NCBI GenBank assembly: GCA_028822575.1
Contig: JAPKDN010000206.1
Location: 1 to 6,064 of the forward strand
Origin: Alphaproteobacteria bacterium
GTDB lineage: Bacteria > Pseudomonadota > Alphaproteobacteria > Thalassobaculales > Thalassobaculaceae
DNA: 6,064 nucleotides
Reading direction: 5' to 3'
A program made the position numbers and the translations under genes. The notes under the pieces were generated by a model. That model searched no databases, was not told the DNA's origin, and was given only the letters and a program-made list of their open reading frames with translations. Every line of letters begins with the position of its first letter. Within the stretch, counting starts at the first letter, position 1. Below, one piece after another: positions 1 through 5,018 of this stretch.

Positions 1-280
1 GAAATGAGCCGTACTCGACATCTGAATTGCCGACACGATGCGGTTTGATCGCTTTATAGGCGTCACTCTCCAAGGCTTCGTTGGCTTTTCCGATACTTGG
101 GAACTCGGCGACTACATGCATATCAAACGACCGCCCCTCGTGATGAGTCACTGCTGGCGTTCGCACTAAAAAGTGACCACCAAAAGAGGCAAAAACGTCA
201 GCAACTTTAGAGCCGTAGTCAGCCTTAAAATTTTCTTTGTCGGTGAACTTAACAAGCGCAATCAGATAAGCCTTCGTCAT
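1..280 (-). CDS. DUF1330 family protein (3' end outside window)
   Basis: Reading the minus strand from the ATG at 280-278 gives 93 codons with no stop before the window edge. The protein starts MTKAYLIALVKFTD. It has the small ferredoxin-like alpha/beta pattern of DUF1330 proteins: a first strand (YLIALVKF, residues 5-12), a GGHFLVR segment (about 36-42), and a strand-plus-helix block, VVAEFPSIGKANEALESD (about 57-74), followed by AYKAIKP. That last block matches the family's usual 'EFPS...A...S..Y' signature. Family members are about 95-100 residues, so only a few C-terminal residues are missing. A purine-rich stretch (GGAAAGGGA) lies about 8 bases before the ATG and can act as ribosome binding site. 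The biochemical role of DUF1330 proteins is not established. The gene is transcribed away from aroQ and looks unrelated to it. The family call is from recognised sequence pattern only. Confidence 0.85.
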   Translation of the reverse strand, partial: MTKAYLIALVKFTDKENFKADYGSKVADVFASFGGHFLVRTPAVTHHEGRSFDMHVVAEFPSIGKANEALESDAYKAIKPHRVGNSDVEYGSF

Positions 281-410
281 TTTTCAATTCCCTTTCCGGA
301 TAGTAAACGTTGTAACCGCACAGATGCTTTGTCTACTCGGAATAGCTTTCGGTTGCGTTCCACTTATACTGGCAGCGCGCTCTTCCAATAATATCTATTT
401 GCCGCCCTCA

Positions 411-422
411 AGGAGGCCTCCT
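411..422. repeat. 12-bp perfect palindrome
   Basis: AGGAGGCCTCCT reads identically on both strands. It has no unpaired loop, so it would fold poorly as an RNA hairpin and is not a good terminator. It could be a binding site for a dimeric protein. It sits about 130 bases before the DUF1330 start and about 160 bases before the aroQ promoter. No function is shown by the sequence. Confidence 0.4.
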
Positions 423-509
423 AGGTGTTTTGACTAGCCGCCGATAGGCCGATCAGGGCGCAGAACACCATTGAATCGACCAAATCATCCTCGCGATTCG
501 CGGTGGGCG

Positions 510-577
510 CCGGCTAGATTGCCGGGTTCGCAATGAGACCCGGTGCATTTAACTGAGGAACCGGTGAAATAAACCGG
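510..577. repeat. Cluster of CCGG-centred inverted repeats upstream of aroQ promoter
   Basis: CCGG occurs five times in 68 bases (starting at 510, 522, 540, 561 and 574). Two pairs form inverted repeats: CCGGGT (522-527) with ACCCGG (538-543), a 6-bp stem with a 10-base loop, and CCGGT (561-565) with ACCGG (573-577), a 5-bp stem with a 7-base loop. CCGGTG is also directly repeated with a 21-base period (540 and 561), about two helical turns. The last copy ends 6 bases before the -35 element of the aroQ promoter. This layout would suit an operator, but it could be chance in GC-rich DNA. Confidence 0.35.
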
Positions 578-582
578 CCACG

Positions 583-610
583 TTGCGCCTGGACGGCCCC
601 ATGATATAAT
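583..610 (+). promoter_or_regulatory. Sigma70-type promoter for the aroQ-accB-accC-aat operon
   Basis: A perfect TATAAT at 605-610 is preceded by TG one base upstream (602-603), an extended -10 arrangement. A -35-like TTGCGC at 583-588 (four of six consensus bases) stands 16 bases away. Transcription would start near 617, giving a leader of about 26 bases before the aroQ ATG. The leader carries a GAGG ribosome binding site at 632-635, 7 bases before the ATG. No other promoter of this quality was noticed before aat, which fits one operon transcript. Confidence 0.65.
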
Positions 611-642
611 CGGTCTGAGGCATTTTCGCGCGAGGCAAACAC

Positions 643-1092
643 ATGAACGACCAACCTGAAATCATGATCGTCAATGGGCCCAACCTAAATATGCTTGGGG
701 CCCGCGAACCGCATATTTACGGCCATGAAACGCTCGCGGACGTCGAGGCAATGTGCAATGATCGGGCAAACCATCTCGGGGTAACTATTGACTTCCGGCA
801 ATCCAATTTCGAGGGCGAGTTGGTAACGATGATCCAAAGCGCCCGTGGCACCGCCGCCGGCATCATAATCAACCCCGCCGGATACACCCATACATCGGTC
901 GCGATACTAGACGCGCTAAAACTGACCGAGTTGCCGGTGATCGAACTTCATCTCTCGAACCCACATACCCGCGAAGATTTTCGTCACCGCTCTTTCGTGT
1001 CAGCAACGGCCCGCGGTATCATCTGTGGACTCGGCGCGCACGGTTATGCCCTGGCCGTGGAAGCGATGGCGCAAATCGTAGAAGCCGGGTGA
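643..1092 (+). CDS. aroQ: Type II 3-dehydroquinate dehydratase
   Basis: This enzyme converts 3-dehydroquinate to 3-dehydroshikimate in the cytoplasmic shikimate pathway leading to aromatic amino acids. The protein is 149 residues, typical of the dodecameric type II family. Visible motifs are the N-terminal NGPNLNMLGAREPHIYG (11-27), with the active-site loop Arg21 and Tyr26; FRQSNFEGELV (51-61); the substrate-binding INPAGYTH (76-83), with Asn77 and His83; the catalytic-histidine segment ELHLSN (101-106, His103); the FRHRS segment (113-117); and the C-terminal GIICGLGAHGY (125-135). The ATG start is set by GAGG at 632-635 and by the position of the family N-terminus. It is first in the operon, 24 bases before accB. 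The aroQ-accB-accC order is well known in proteobacteria. Nothing is missing or unusual. Confidence 0.97.
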   Translation: MNDQPEIMIVNGPNLNMLGAREPHIYGHETLADVEAMCNDRANHLGVTIDFRQSNFEGELVTMIQSARGTAAGIIINPAGYTHTSVAILDALKLTELPVIELHLSNPHTREDFRHRSFVSATARGIICGLGAHGYALAVEAMAQIVEAG

Positions 1093-1103
1093 TCAAGGCA
1101 GGT

Positions 1104-1110
1104 GAGGAGG
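1104..1110 (+). promoter_or_regulatory. Strong Shine-Dalgarno site that fixes the accB start
   Basis: GAGGAGG is a near-complete anti-16S match and stands 6 bases before a GTG at 1117. A longer frame begins at GTG 1102, but then this site would lie inside the coding sequence and the upstream start would lack its own ribosome binding site. The site therefore selects GTG 1117 as the start of accB. Confidence 0.75.
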
Positions 1111-1116
1111 CATCAA

Positions 1117-1560
1117 GTGGCTCAAGACGTCGATAGTGATTTAATACGCAAACTCGCGAGCCTGCTTGAGGAAACTGGTCTTGGAGAGATCGAATACGCC
1201 ACCGATGACTGGAAAATTCGTATTGCGCGACCGCCCTTAACCACCGTCGCCTCCGTGATCACGCCGGCAGTCACCGCGACGGCGATATCCCAACCGAGCG
1301 TCGAGGCGAGACCAGCTGCGGACAATCCAGCCGCCTTGAAATCGCCGATGGTGGGAACCGCATACCTAACCCCTGACCCGCAATCTGCGGCCTATGTCTC
1401 CGTTGGGTCCCATGTTGACGAGGGAGACACAGTGATGATCATCGAGGCGATGAAGGTCATGAACGCGATCCAGGCCCATCGGTCGGGCACAGTGGCGGAA
1501 ATCCTTATTAACGGCGGTCAACCAATTGAGTTTGGCCAAGTTCTGATGGTGATCGAATGA
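1117..1560 (+). CDS. accB: Biotin carboxyl carrier protein of acetyl-CoA carboxylase
   Basis: AccB carries the covalently bound biotin that shuttles carboxyl groups from biotin carboxylase to carboxyltransferase in the cytoplasmic acetyl-CoA carboxylase complex. From the GTG at 1117 the protein is 147 residues. It has an N-terminal helical region beginning MAQDVDSDLIRKLASLLEETG with the family's 'I..L..L....L.EIE' pattern and a WKIRIAR strand (32-38). A flexible linker rich in Ala, Pro, Thr and Val follows (about 39-72). The biotinyl domain (about 74-147) contains SPMVGTAYLTPDP and the biotinylation motif EAMKVMN, with Lys113 as acceptor. The start could be GTG 1102 (five residues longer), but the GAGGAGG site supports 1117. 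Its stop overlaps an ATG of a short reading frame in the 61-base gap before accC, its functional partner. Confidence 0.96.
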   Translation: MAQDVDSDLIRKLASLLEETGLGEIEYATDDWKIRIARPPLTTVASVITPAVTATAISQPSVEARPAADNPAALKSPMVGTAYLTPDPQSAAYVSVGSHVDEGDTVMIIEAMKVMNAIQAHRSGTVAEILINGGQPIEFGQVLMVIE

Positions 1561-1619
1561 CCAGGCCCTGGCGCGGTGCGGGTAACATGGAGCTGGCGGG
1601 CCGCCAGTTGCCCGTCTAG
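1557..1619 (+). other. Possible 20-codon leader reading frame between accB and accC
   Basis: An ATG at 1557 overlaps the accB stop codon in the form ATGA. Its frame then runs 20 codons to a TAG at 1617-1619, only two bases before the accC ATG. A second in-frame ATG lies at 1587. The peptide has no recognisable family and may be meaningless. The geometry (stop/start overlap at one end, termination next to the next start at the other) is what translational coupling would need. A frame this short can easily stay open by chance. Confidence 0.2.
1591..1609 (+). promoter_or_regulatory. Hairpin upstream of the accC start
   Basis: AGCTGGC (1591-1597) pairs with GCCAGTT (1603-1609), seven pairs including one G-U, around a GGGCC loop whose ends could also pair. 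The 3' foot stands 12 bases before the accC ATG, so it covers the usual upstream edge of a ribosome landing site. The bases between the hairpin and the ATG contain no Shine-Dalgarno match. It lacks a U tract and is not an intrinsic terminator. A role in tuning accC translation is inference. Confidence 0.4.
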
Positions 1620-1621
1620 CG

Positions 1622-2962
1622 ATGTTCGAGAAAGTCCTGATCGCCAATCGCGGTGACATCGCGCTTAGAATTCATCGTGCCTGTCGCGAGATGGGCATCA
1701 AGACCGTCGCGGTCCACTCAACCGCCGATGCTGGCGCCATGCATGTTCGGCTCGCCGACGAGAGCGTGTGTATCGGCCCCCCGCCCTCCCGCGATAGTTA
1801 CCTGAACATACCGGCGATTCTTTCCGCCGCGATGATAACCGGCGCCGACGCGATTCATCCCGGCGTCGGCTTTCTTTCTGAGAATGCCGGTTTTGCGGAG
1901 ATTGTCGAAGCCCATGGCTTCACCTTCATTGGACCGAAGCCGGATCATATCCGCATCATGGGTGACAAGATCGCCGCTAAGCGCGCCGCAATCGAGCTTG
2001 GCATCCCCTGCGTTCCCGGCTCCGAAGGAGCGGTTTTGTCGACCGACGAGGCCACCGGGGTCGCCCAATCAATCGGCTTTCCAGTAATCATCAAGGCGGC
2101 GGCTGGCGGCGGTGGCCGCGGCATGAAGGTTGCGCTCTCGGCCGACGAGCTCAGCCAGGCAATCTCGATGGCGCAGACCGAGGCGGAAGCCGCGTTTGGC
2201 TCTGGCGAAGTATACATTGAGCGTTATCTTAGCAAACCTCGCCATATTGAGGTTCAGATCCTGGGTGACAGTCTTGGCAATGTCGTGCATCTCGGTGAAC
2301 GAGACTGTTCACTCCAGCGTCGCCATCAAAAAATCCTGGAAGAAACCCCATCGCCCGCTCTGAACTCAGAATCCCGCGCAGAAATTTGCGAAATCGCCGC
2401 GAGCGCGATGCGGAAATTCGGCTATGAAAGCCTGGGAACCATCGAATTTCTTTACGAGGATGGCGCGTTCTTTTTCATTGAGATGAACACCCGATTGCAA
2501 GTCGAGCATCCAATCACCGAGATGGTAACCGGTATCGATCTGGTCCGCGAACAGATCCAGGTCGCTTCAGGGGCGGTACTTAGCTTTGATCAGGAGCGTG
2601 TGACGTTCAACGGGCACTCAATCGAGTGTAGGATCAATGCCGAGGACCCCAGGACCTTTCGCCCGTCACCAGGCCGCATTTCAGATTATCACTCGCCGGG
2701 AGGTCTTGGCGTACGTGTCGACTCGGCGCTCTATGCTGGGTACGAGGTGCCGCCTCACTATGACAGCCTAGTGGCGAAGCTTGTCGTGCATGGTGCGAAC
2801 CGCAACGAGTGCCTGCTTCGGCTTCGTCGTGCCTTGGATGAATTCGTCATCGGTGGTATCGATACGACCGTGCCCTTACATCAGGAGCTGACGCAGGTTC
2901 CCGATTTCATCAACGGCGACTACGATATTCATTGGCTTGAGAAGGTGTTCCTCGTGCCTTGA
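1622..2962 (+). CDS. accC: Biotin carboxylase subunit of acetyl-CoA carboxylase
   Basis: AccC carboxylates biotin on AccB using ATP and bicarbonate. The protein is 446 residues, against about 449 in E. coli, and is complete. It opens with MFEKVLIANRGDIALRI, the family N-terminus, so the ATG at 1622 is secure. The biotin carboxylase N-terminal domain is followed by an ATP-grasp domain with Lys116, Lys158, the glycine-rich AAAGGGGRGMK (159-169), His208 and Lys237. The metal- and biotin-binding block FIEMNTRLQVEHP carries Glu275 upstream, Glu287, Asn289, Arg291, Val294 and Glu295. Arg337 lies in ECRINAEDP of the C-terminal domain. These match the E. coli catalytic set within one residue. The ending at about residue 446, with no biotinyl domain, separates it from the longer propionyl-CoA or methylcrotonyl-CoA carboxylase alpha subunits. 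No clear ribosome binding site precedes it; a hairpin does. Confidence 0.97.
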   Translation: MFEKVLIANRGDIALRIHRACREMGIKTVAVHSTADAGAMHVRLADESVCIGPPPSRDSYLNIPAILSAAMITGADAIHPGVGFLSENAGFAEIVEAHGFTFIGPKPDHIRIMGDKIAAKRAAIELGIPCVPGSEGAVLSTDEATGVAQSIGFPVIIKAAAGGGGRGMKVALSADELSQAISMAQTEAEAAFGSGEVYIERYLSKPRHIEVQILGDSLGNVVHLGERDCSLQRRHQKILEETPSPALNSESRAEICEIAASAMRKFGYESLGTIEFLYEDGAFFFIEMNTRLQVEHPITEMVTGIDLVREQIQVASGAVLSFDQERVTFNGHSIECRINAEDPRTFRPSPGRISDYHSPGGLGVRVDSALYAGYEVPPHYDSLVAKLVVHGANRNECLLRLRRALDEFVIGGIDTTVPLHQELTQVPDFINGDYDIHWLEKVFLVP

Positions 2963-3011
2963 ACGACACGCTGGCGCGGACGGCATTCGGTTCGGGAAGC
3001 GGCTGGGAGTG

Positions 3012-3662
3012 ATGGAAATAAATCCAGAAATGTTGCTTAAGGCCTATGCTATCGGGGTGTTCCCTATGGCAGAAAGCCACGACGACCCCAGGATGTTATT
3101 CATCGATCCAGATACGCGAGGCGTTGTTTCCCTCACCCACCCTCATATCCCCAGAAGCCTTCGCAAGGTTGTTCGCCGGGCCCCCTATGAGATCCGCTGC
3201 GACACCGCGTTCGAAGCGGTTCTGGATGGGTGCGCCGCGCTGACCGAAGACCGTCAGGACACCTGGATCAATCCGGAAATTCGTCACCTGTACCTTGAAT
3301 TGGCCGCGCTCGGGCGTTGTCATAGCGTCGAAGTCTGGTCCGGCGAGACACTAGTGGGCGGGCTCTATGGGGTGGCGTTGGGGGGCGCATTTTTTGGAGA
3401 AAGCATGTTCAGTCGGGTCACTAACGCCAGCAAGATAGCCATGGTTCATTTGATCGCGCGCCTGCGGACCGGTGGTTTTAGTCTTTTGGATTGTCAGTTC
3501 ATCACAGATCATTTGCGCCAATTTGGCGCCCATGAAATTTCGCGCGACGCCTACCACACATGCCTCGAGGACGCGCTTAGCCGGCCAGCAAAATTCTATT
3601 CCTTGCCCGATGACGGCGCGGTGCTTGAGGCCTTGCTGCAGTCGAGCAACCAGACATCGTAA
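3012..3662 (+). CDS. aat: Leucyl/phenylalanyl-tRNA--protein transferase
   Basis: Aat transfers Leu or Phe from aminoacyl-tRNA to proteins with N-terminal Arg or Lys, marking them for ClpS/ClpAP degradation in the cytoplasm. From the ATG at 3012 the protein is 216 residues, with the short N-terminus seen in alphaproteobacterial members (AYAIGVFPMAES, 11-22). Motifs include TWINPEI (84-90), HSVEVW (104-109), GGLYGVALGGAFFGESMFSR (116-135) with Glu130, the Ser-Lys pair at 140-141, and LLDCQF (158-163), with Asp160 and Gln162 equivalent to the proposed E. coli catalytic Asp186/Gln188 relay. The frame is open further upstream to 2937 inside accC, but family similarity begins at about 3012. GTG 3009 is an alternative, and GGGAAG (2994-2999) would space better for it than for the ATG. 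The last 22 codons overlap the opposing DUF2155 gene. Confidence 0.95.
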   Translation: MEINPEMLLKAYAIGVFPMAESHDDPRMLFIDPDTRGVVSLTHPHIPRSLRKVVRRAPYEIRCDTAFEAVLDGCAALTEDRQDTWINPEIRHLYLELAALGRCHSVEVWSGETLVGGLYGVALGGAFFGESMFSRVTNASKIAMVHLIARLRTGGFSLLDCQFITDHLRQFGAHEISRDAYHTCLEDALSRPAKFYSLPDDGAVLEALLQSSNQTS

Positions 3663-4063
3663 ACCGCGTGTTCAAGCGCGTTTAGCGCTGGGCTAGACGC
3701 GAACATCCAACCCGAGAACAACGCCACCAAAGGCTCGCCAGGCTTTTGATCGGAAATTTCAAGATATGCCGCGCTTTCGGGGGGTTCGGTCGGCGGGCGC
3801 TTTCTGCAGGCTCGAACCGTGATACGCAAAGTCCCATAGGCCCGGATGTCATCCACCGCAACCGCAAGATTCGAAACGCGCGCCGTGATCTTATCCAAGC
3901 CCTGGAGAACTGCCGTCGGCATGATCAACCAAGGATCAGAACGCCGAAGCACATTTTGCGCCTCCGCACTCCCCGAAGACAGCATCATCGGGATCAACAC
4001 ATACAGAGTTCGGGCAAAACTGCTCAAACCATGACCTGCGAATATATCGGTGAATTGTGACAT
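3596..4063 (-). CDS. Exported DUF2155 domain protein
   Basis: The frame starting at ATG 4063 encodes 155 residues. Residues 1-36 look like a signal peptide: polar start, Arg18, hydrophobic LYVLIPMML (20-28) and a likely cleavage site after AEA (33-35). The rest matches the alphaproteobacterial DUF2155 family: an 'LQGLDKITARV' segment (53-63), ITVRACRKRPPTEPPESAAYLEI (about 81-103), and the highly typical FSGWMFASSPALNALEH and VYDVWLLDC. Cys86 and Cys142 are the family's usual cysteines and could form a periplasmic disulfide (inference). Function is unknown. The frame is open upstream to 4159, but that part overlaps mlaD and looks non-coding. ATG 4063 lies 7 bases after the mlaD stop, so translation is probably coupled to mlaD; its own ribosome binding site is poor. 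The 3' end overlaps aat by 67 bp. Confidence 0.88.
   Translation of the reverse strand: MSQFTDIFAGHGLSSFARTLYVLIPMMLSSGSAEAQNVLRRSDPWLIMPTAVLQGLDKITARVSNLAVAVDDIRAYGTLRITVRACRKRPPTEPPESAAYLEISDQKPGEPLVALFSGWMFASSPALNALEHAVYDVWLLDCSKASSTAPSSGKE
3677..3701 (+). terminator. Hairpin 15 bases after aat, possible transcript end
   Basis: CGCGTTTAGC (3677-3686) and GCTAGACGCG (3692-3701) form a ten-pair stem around a five-base GCTGG loop. One pair is U-G in plus-strand RNA; the same position is an A-C mismatch in minus-strand RNA, so the stem is fully paired only in the transcript coming from aat. It starts 14 bases beyond the aat stop. No U tract follows, so it is not a classical intrinsic terminator; it may protect the 3' end or assist Rho-dependent ending. 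The sequence lies inside the opposing DUF2155 coding region, which may create the symmetry by chance. Confidence 0.4.
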
Positions 4064-4070
4064 CCGAGTT

Positions 4071-4532
4071 TTACTTGGGCTCACCGCCAGCCTTTTCAAC
4101 CGAGAATATGAAGCGACCGAGAAGCTGGACGATATCAAACGAATCCTGGGTGTACTCAATATTCCCGCCCGGCTCGATCATATCGGGGGACCCGCCCGGA
4201 ACGAGCTCTATATAATTGCCACCCAACAATCCCTCGCTGGCGATCGCGGCGGTAGAATCCACGGTGAAGATATAACCCTCGTCGACGGTCATGGTTACAA
4301 CGGCACGAAAGCTCGCCGGATCAAGCTCTAGCGCGGTGACCGAGCCGATCGAAATGCCGCTGACCCTTATATCGCTGCCGACCTTAACACCGCCGATTTT
4401 GTTAAAATAGGCGGTGATCTCATAACCGGTGCTCGCACGCAGGCTGGCCACGCTATAAGCTAGGACGATGAACATCGCCGCGACGACGAGAACAACCGCC
4501 CCCATCAATGTTTCGATTATATTACGTTGCAT
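4071..4532 (-). CDS. mlaD: MlaD-like MCE-domain lipid transport protein
   Basis: MlaD proteins are inner-membrane-anchored periplasmic hexamers that pass phospholipids to or from the MlaFEB ABC transporter, maintaining outer-membrane asymmetry. The protein is 153 residues and starts MQRNIIETLMGAVVL, like E. coli MlaD (183 residues). One transmembrane helix spans about 10-30. The single MCE domain (about 37-115) shows YFNKIGGVKVGSDIRVSGISIG and the hallmark SEGLLGGNYIEL (99-110), followed by PGGS and a short C-terminal helix (about 131-146). AGGGGG (complement of about 4542-4547) lies 8-9 bases before the ATG and supports this start. The usual partners mlaE, mlaF, mlaB and mlaC are not in this window, so they must lie elsewhere if present. 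It sits 63 bases after the NDUFA12-like gene and 7 bases before the DUF2155 gene. Confidence 0.92.
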   Translation of the reverse strand: MQRNIIETLMGAVVLVVAAMFIVLAYSVASLRASTGYEITAYFNKIGGVKVGSDIRVSGISIGSVTALELDPASFRAVVTMTVDEGYIFTVDSTAAIASEGLLGGNYIELVPGGSPDMIEPGGNIEYTQDSFDIVQLLGRFIFSVEKAGGEPK

Positions 4533-4595
4533 GGCCGTCGCCCCCCTGCGTTGGGACCAAATCGCGGATCCGATGGACCCGTCAAGCCAAGCTGA

Positions 4596-4955
4596 TCAAG
4601 CGGGAGTCCATGGTTCGTAGTCGCCGGTCGCGTGATCCCGCTTTCCGCCACTAAGAATGTGGCCCGGCGGCCGATACGCGTATCGCGTGCCAGTGAGGTT
4701 CGGCAGATGGTTTTTCTGCCACTCATAGCGAGTCTCTTCGCTCTCGCTTGGTATCTTATCAACGCTGTAATGTAGCCAACCATGCCACTCCGGCGGGACC
4801 TTCGAGGCCTCAACCATGCCGCTGTAAACCACCCATCGCTTGAGACGCCCGTCGAGGCGCGCGCGCGATTTGTGTTCGTAATAACTATTACCGAATGAAT
4901 CCAAGCCGACTTGCCGACCATTCATCCACGTGTAAAGAAGCGTTCCGATACTCAT
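4596..4955 (-). CDS. NDUFA12-family complex I accessory subunit
   Basis: The protein is 119 residues and belongs to the NADH:ubiquinone oxidoreductase 17.2 kDa subunit family (NDUFA12/B17.2), known from mitochondria and alphaproteobacteria, where it binds the peripheral arm of complex I. Visible family blocks are LLYTWMNGRQVGLDSFGNSYY (6-26), RWVVYSG (40-46), the signature VPPEWHGWLHY (53-63), EWQKNHLPNLTGT (78-90), YRPPG (94-98) and the terminal TGDYEPWTP (110-118). There is no signal peptide, consistent with a cytoplasm-facing subunit. The ATG at 4955 is chosen; a GTG directly before it at 4958 is possible. GGGAT, 7 bases upstream, is a modest ribosome binding site. It is the first gene of the minus-strand operon and is not with other nuo genes here. 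Confidence 0.93.
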   Translation of the reverse strand: MSIGTLLYTWMNGRQVGLDSFGNSYYEHKSRARLDGRLKRWVVYSGMVEASKVPPEWHGWLHYSVDKIPSESEETRYEWQKNHLPNLTGTRYAYRPPGHILSGGKRDHATGDYEPWTPA

Positions 4956-4992
4956 CACCGCGATCCCGCTCCCGTTTAACAGAGGGTCGATT
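4956..4992. other. 37-bp divergent start region
   Basis: This is the whole space between the start codons of the NDUFA12-like gene (minus) and the EamA transporter (plus). It holds two back-to-back ribosome binding sites: AGAGGG (4981-4986) for the transporter, 6 bases before its ATG, and GGGAT/GGGAG (complement of 4963-4973) for the NDUFA12 gene. There is no room for two complete promoters, so promoter elements must extend into one or both coding regions. I found no convincing promoter for the transporter. Confidence 0.7.
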
Positions 4993-5018
4993 ATGTCATC
5001 CGATCACGGTGACGTCCA
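4990..5018 (-). promoter_or_regulatory. Candidate promoter for the NDUFA12-mlaD-DUF2155 operon
   Basis: On the minus strand, TGGACG (complement of 5018-5013, four of six consensus bases) and CATAAT (complement of 4995-4990, five of six) are separated by exactly 17 bases. Transcription would begin near 4983, about 28 bases before the NDUFA12 ATG. The elements lie within the first codons of the divergent transporter gene, and the -10 element covers its start codon. The call rests on consensus matching only. Confidence 0.35.

Larger units (their letters stand above)
281..642. other. Divergent intergenic region between DUF1330 gene and aroQ
   Basis: This 362-bp stretch separates two divergently transcribed genes. 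I see no credible coding sequence: the open frame at 173-391 on the plus strand mostly lies antisense to the DUF1330 gene and resembles no family. It holds a perfect 12-bp palindrome AGGAGGCCTCCT (411-422), a set of CCGG-centred inverted repeats (510-577) and the aroQ promoter (583-610). For the leftward gene, the best -10-like element is TATAAG on the minus strand (complement of 363-368), but the nearest -35-like TTGGAA is only 14 bases away, so I do not call it a promoter. Confidence 0.7.

Noticed and set aside
173..391. 72-codon plus-strand frame at the left end
   Set aside because: It runs mostly antisense to the DUF1330 gene, resembles no family, and has no convincing ribosome binding site.
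411..431. Palindrome followed by a short T run, considered as an intrinsic terminator
   Set aside because: The palindrome leaves no loop, the T run (TGTTTTG) is interrupted and offset, and neither neighbouring gene is transcribed toward it.
1366..1659. 97-codon minus-strand frame across the accB-accC junction
   Set aside because: It is antisense to two certain genes, has no family resemblance and no ribosome binding site.
2937..3011. Upstream extension of the aat frame into accC
   Set aside because: The 25 extra residues overlap the accC C-terminus and match nothing in Aat. Family similarity begins at the ATG at 3012.
3746..4060. 104-codon plus-strand frame antisense to the DUF2155 gene
   Set aside because: Its composition (many Arg, His and Asn) is that of an antisense shadow, and the opposing frame is a recognised family.
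4064..4159. Upstream extension of the DUF2155 frame (32 extra codons)
   Set aside because: It overlaps the end of mlaD in another frame, resembles no family, and would place the signal peptide far inside the protein. ATG 4063 fits the operon spacing.
4517..4921. 134-codon minus-strand frame overlapping the NDUFA12 gene and mlaD start
   Set aside because: It is an arginine-rich shadow frame of the NDUFA12 coding sequence, without recognisable motifs.
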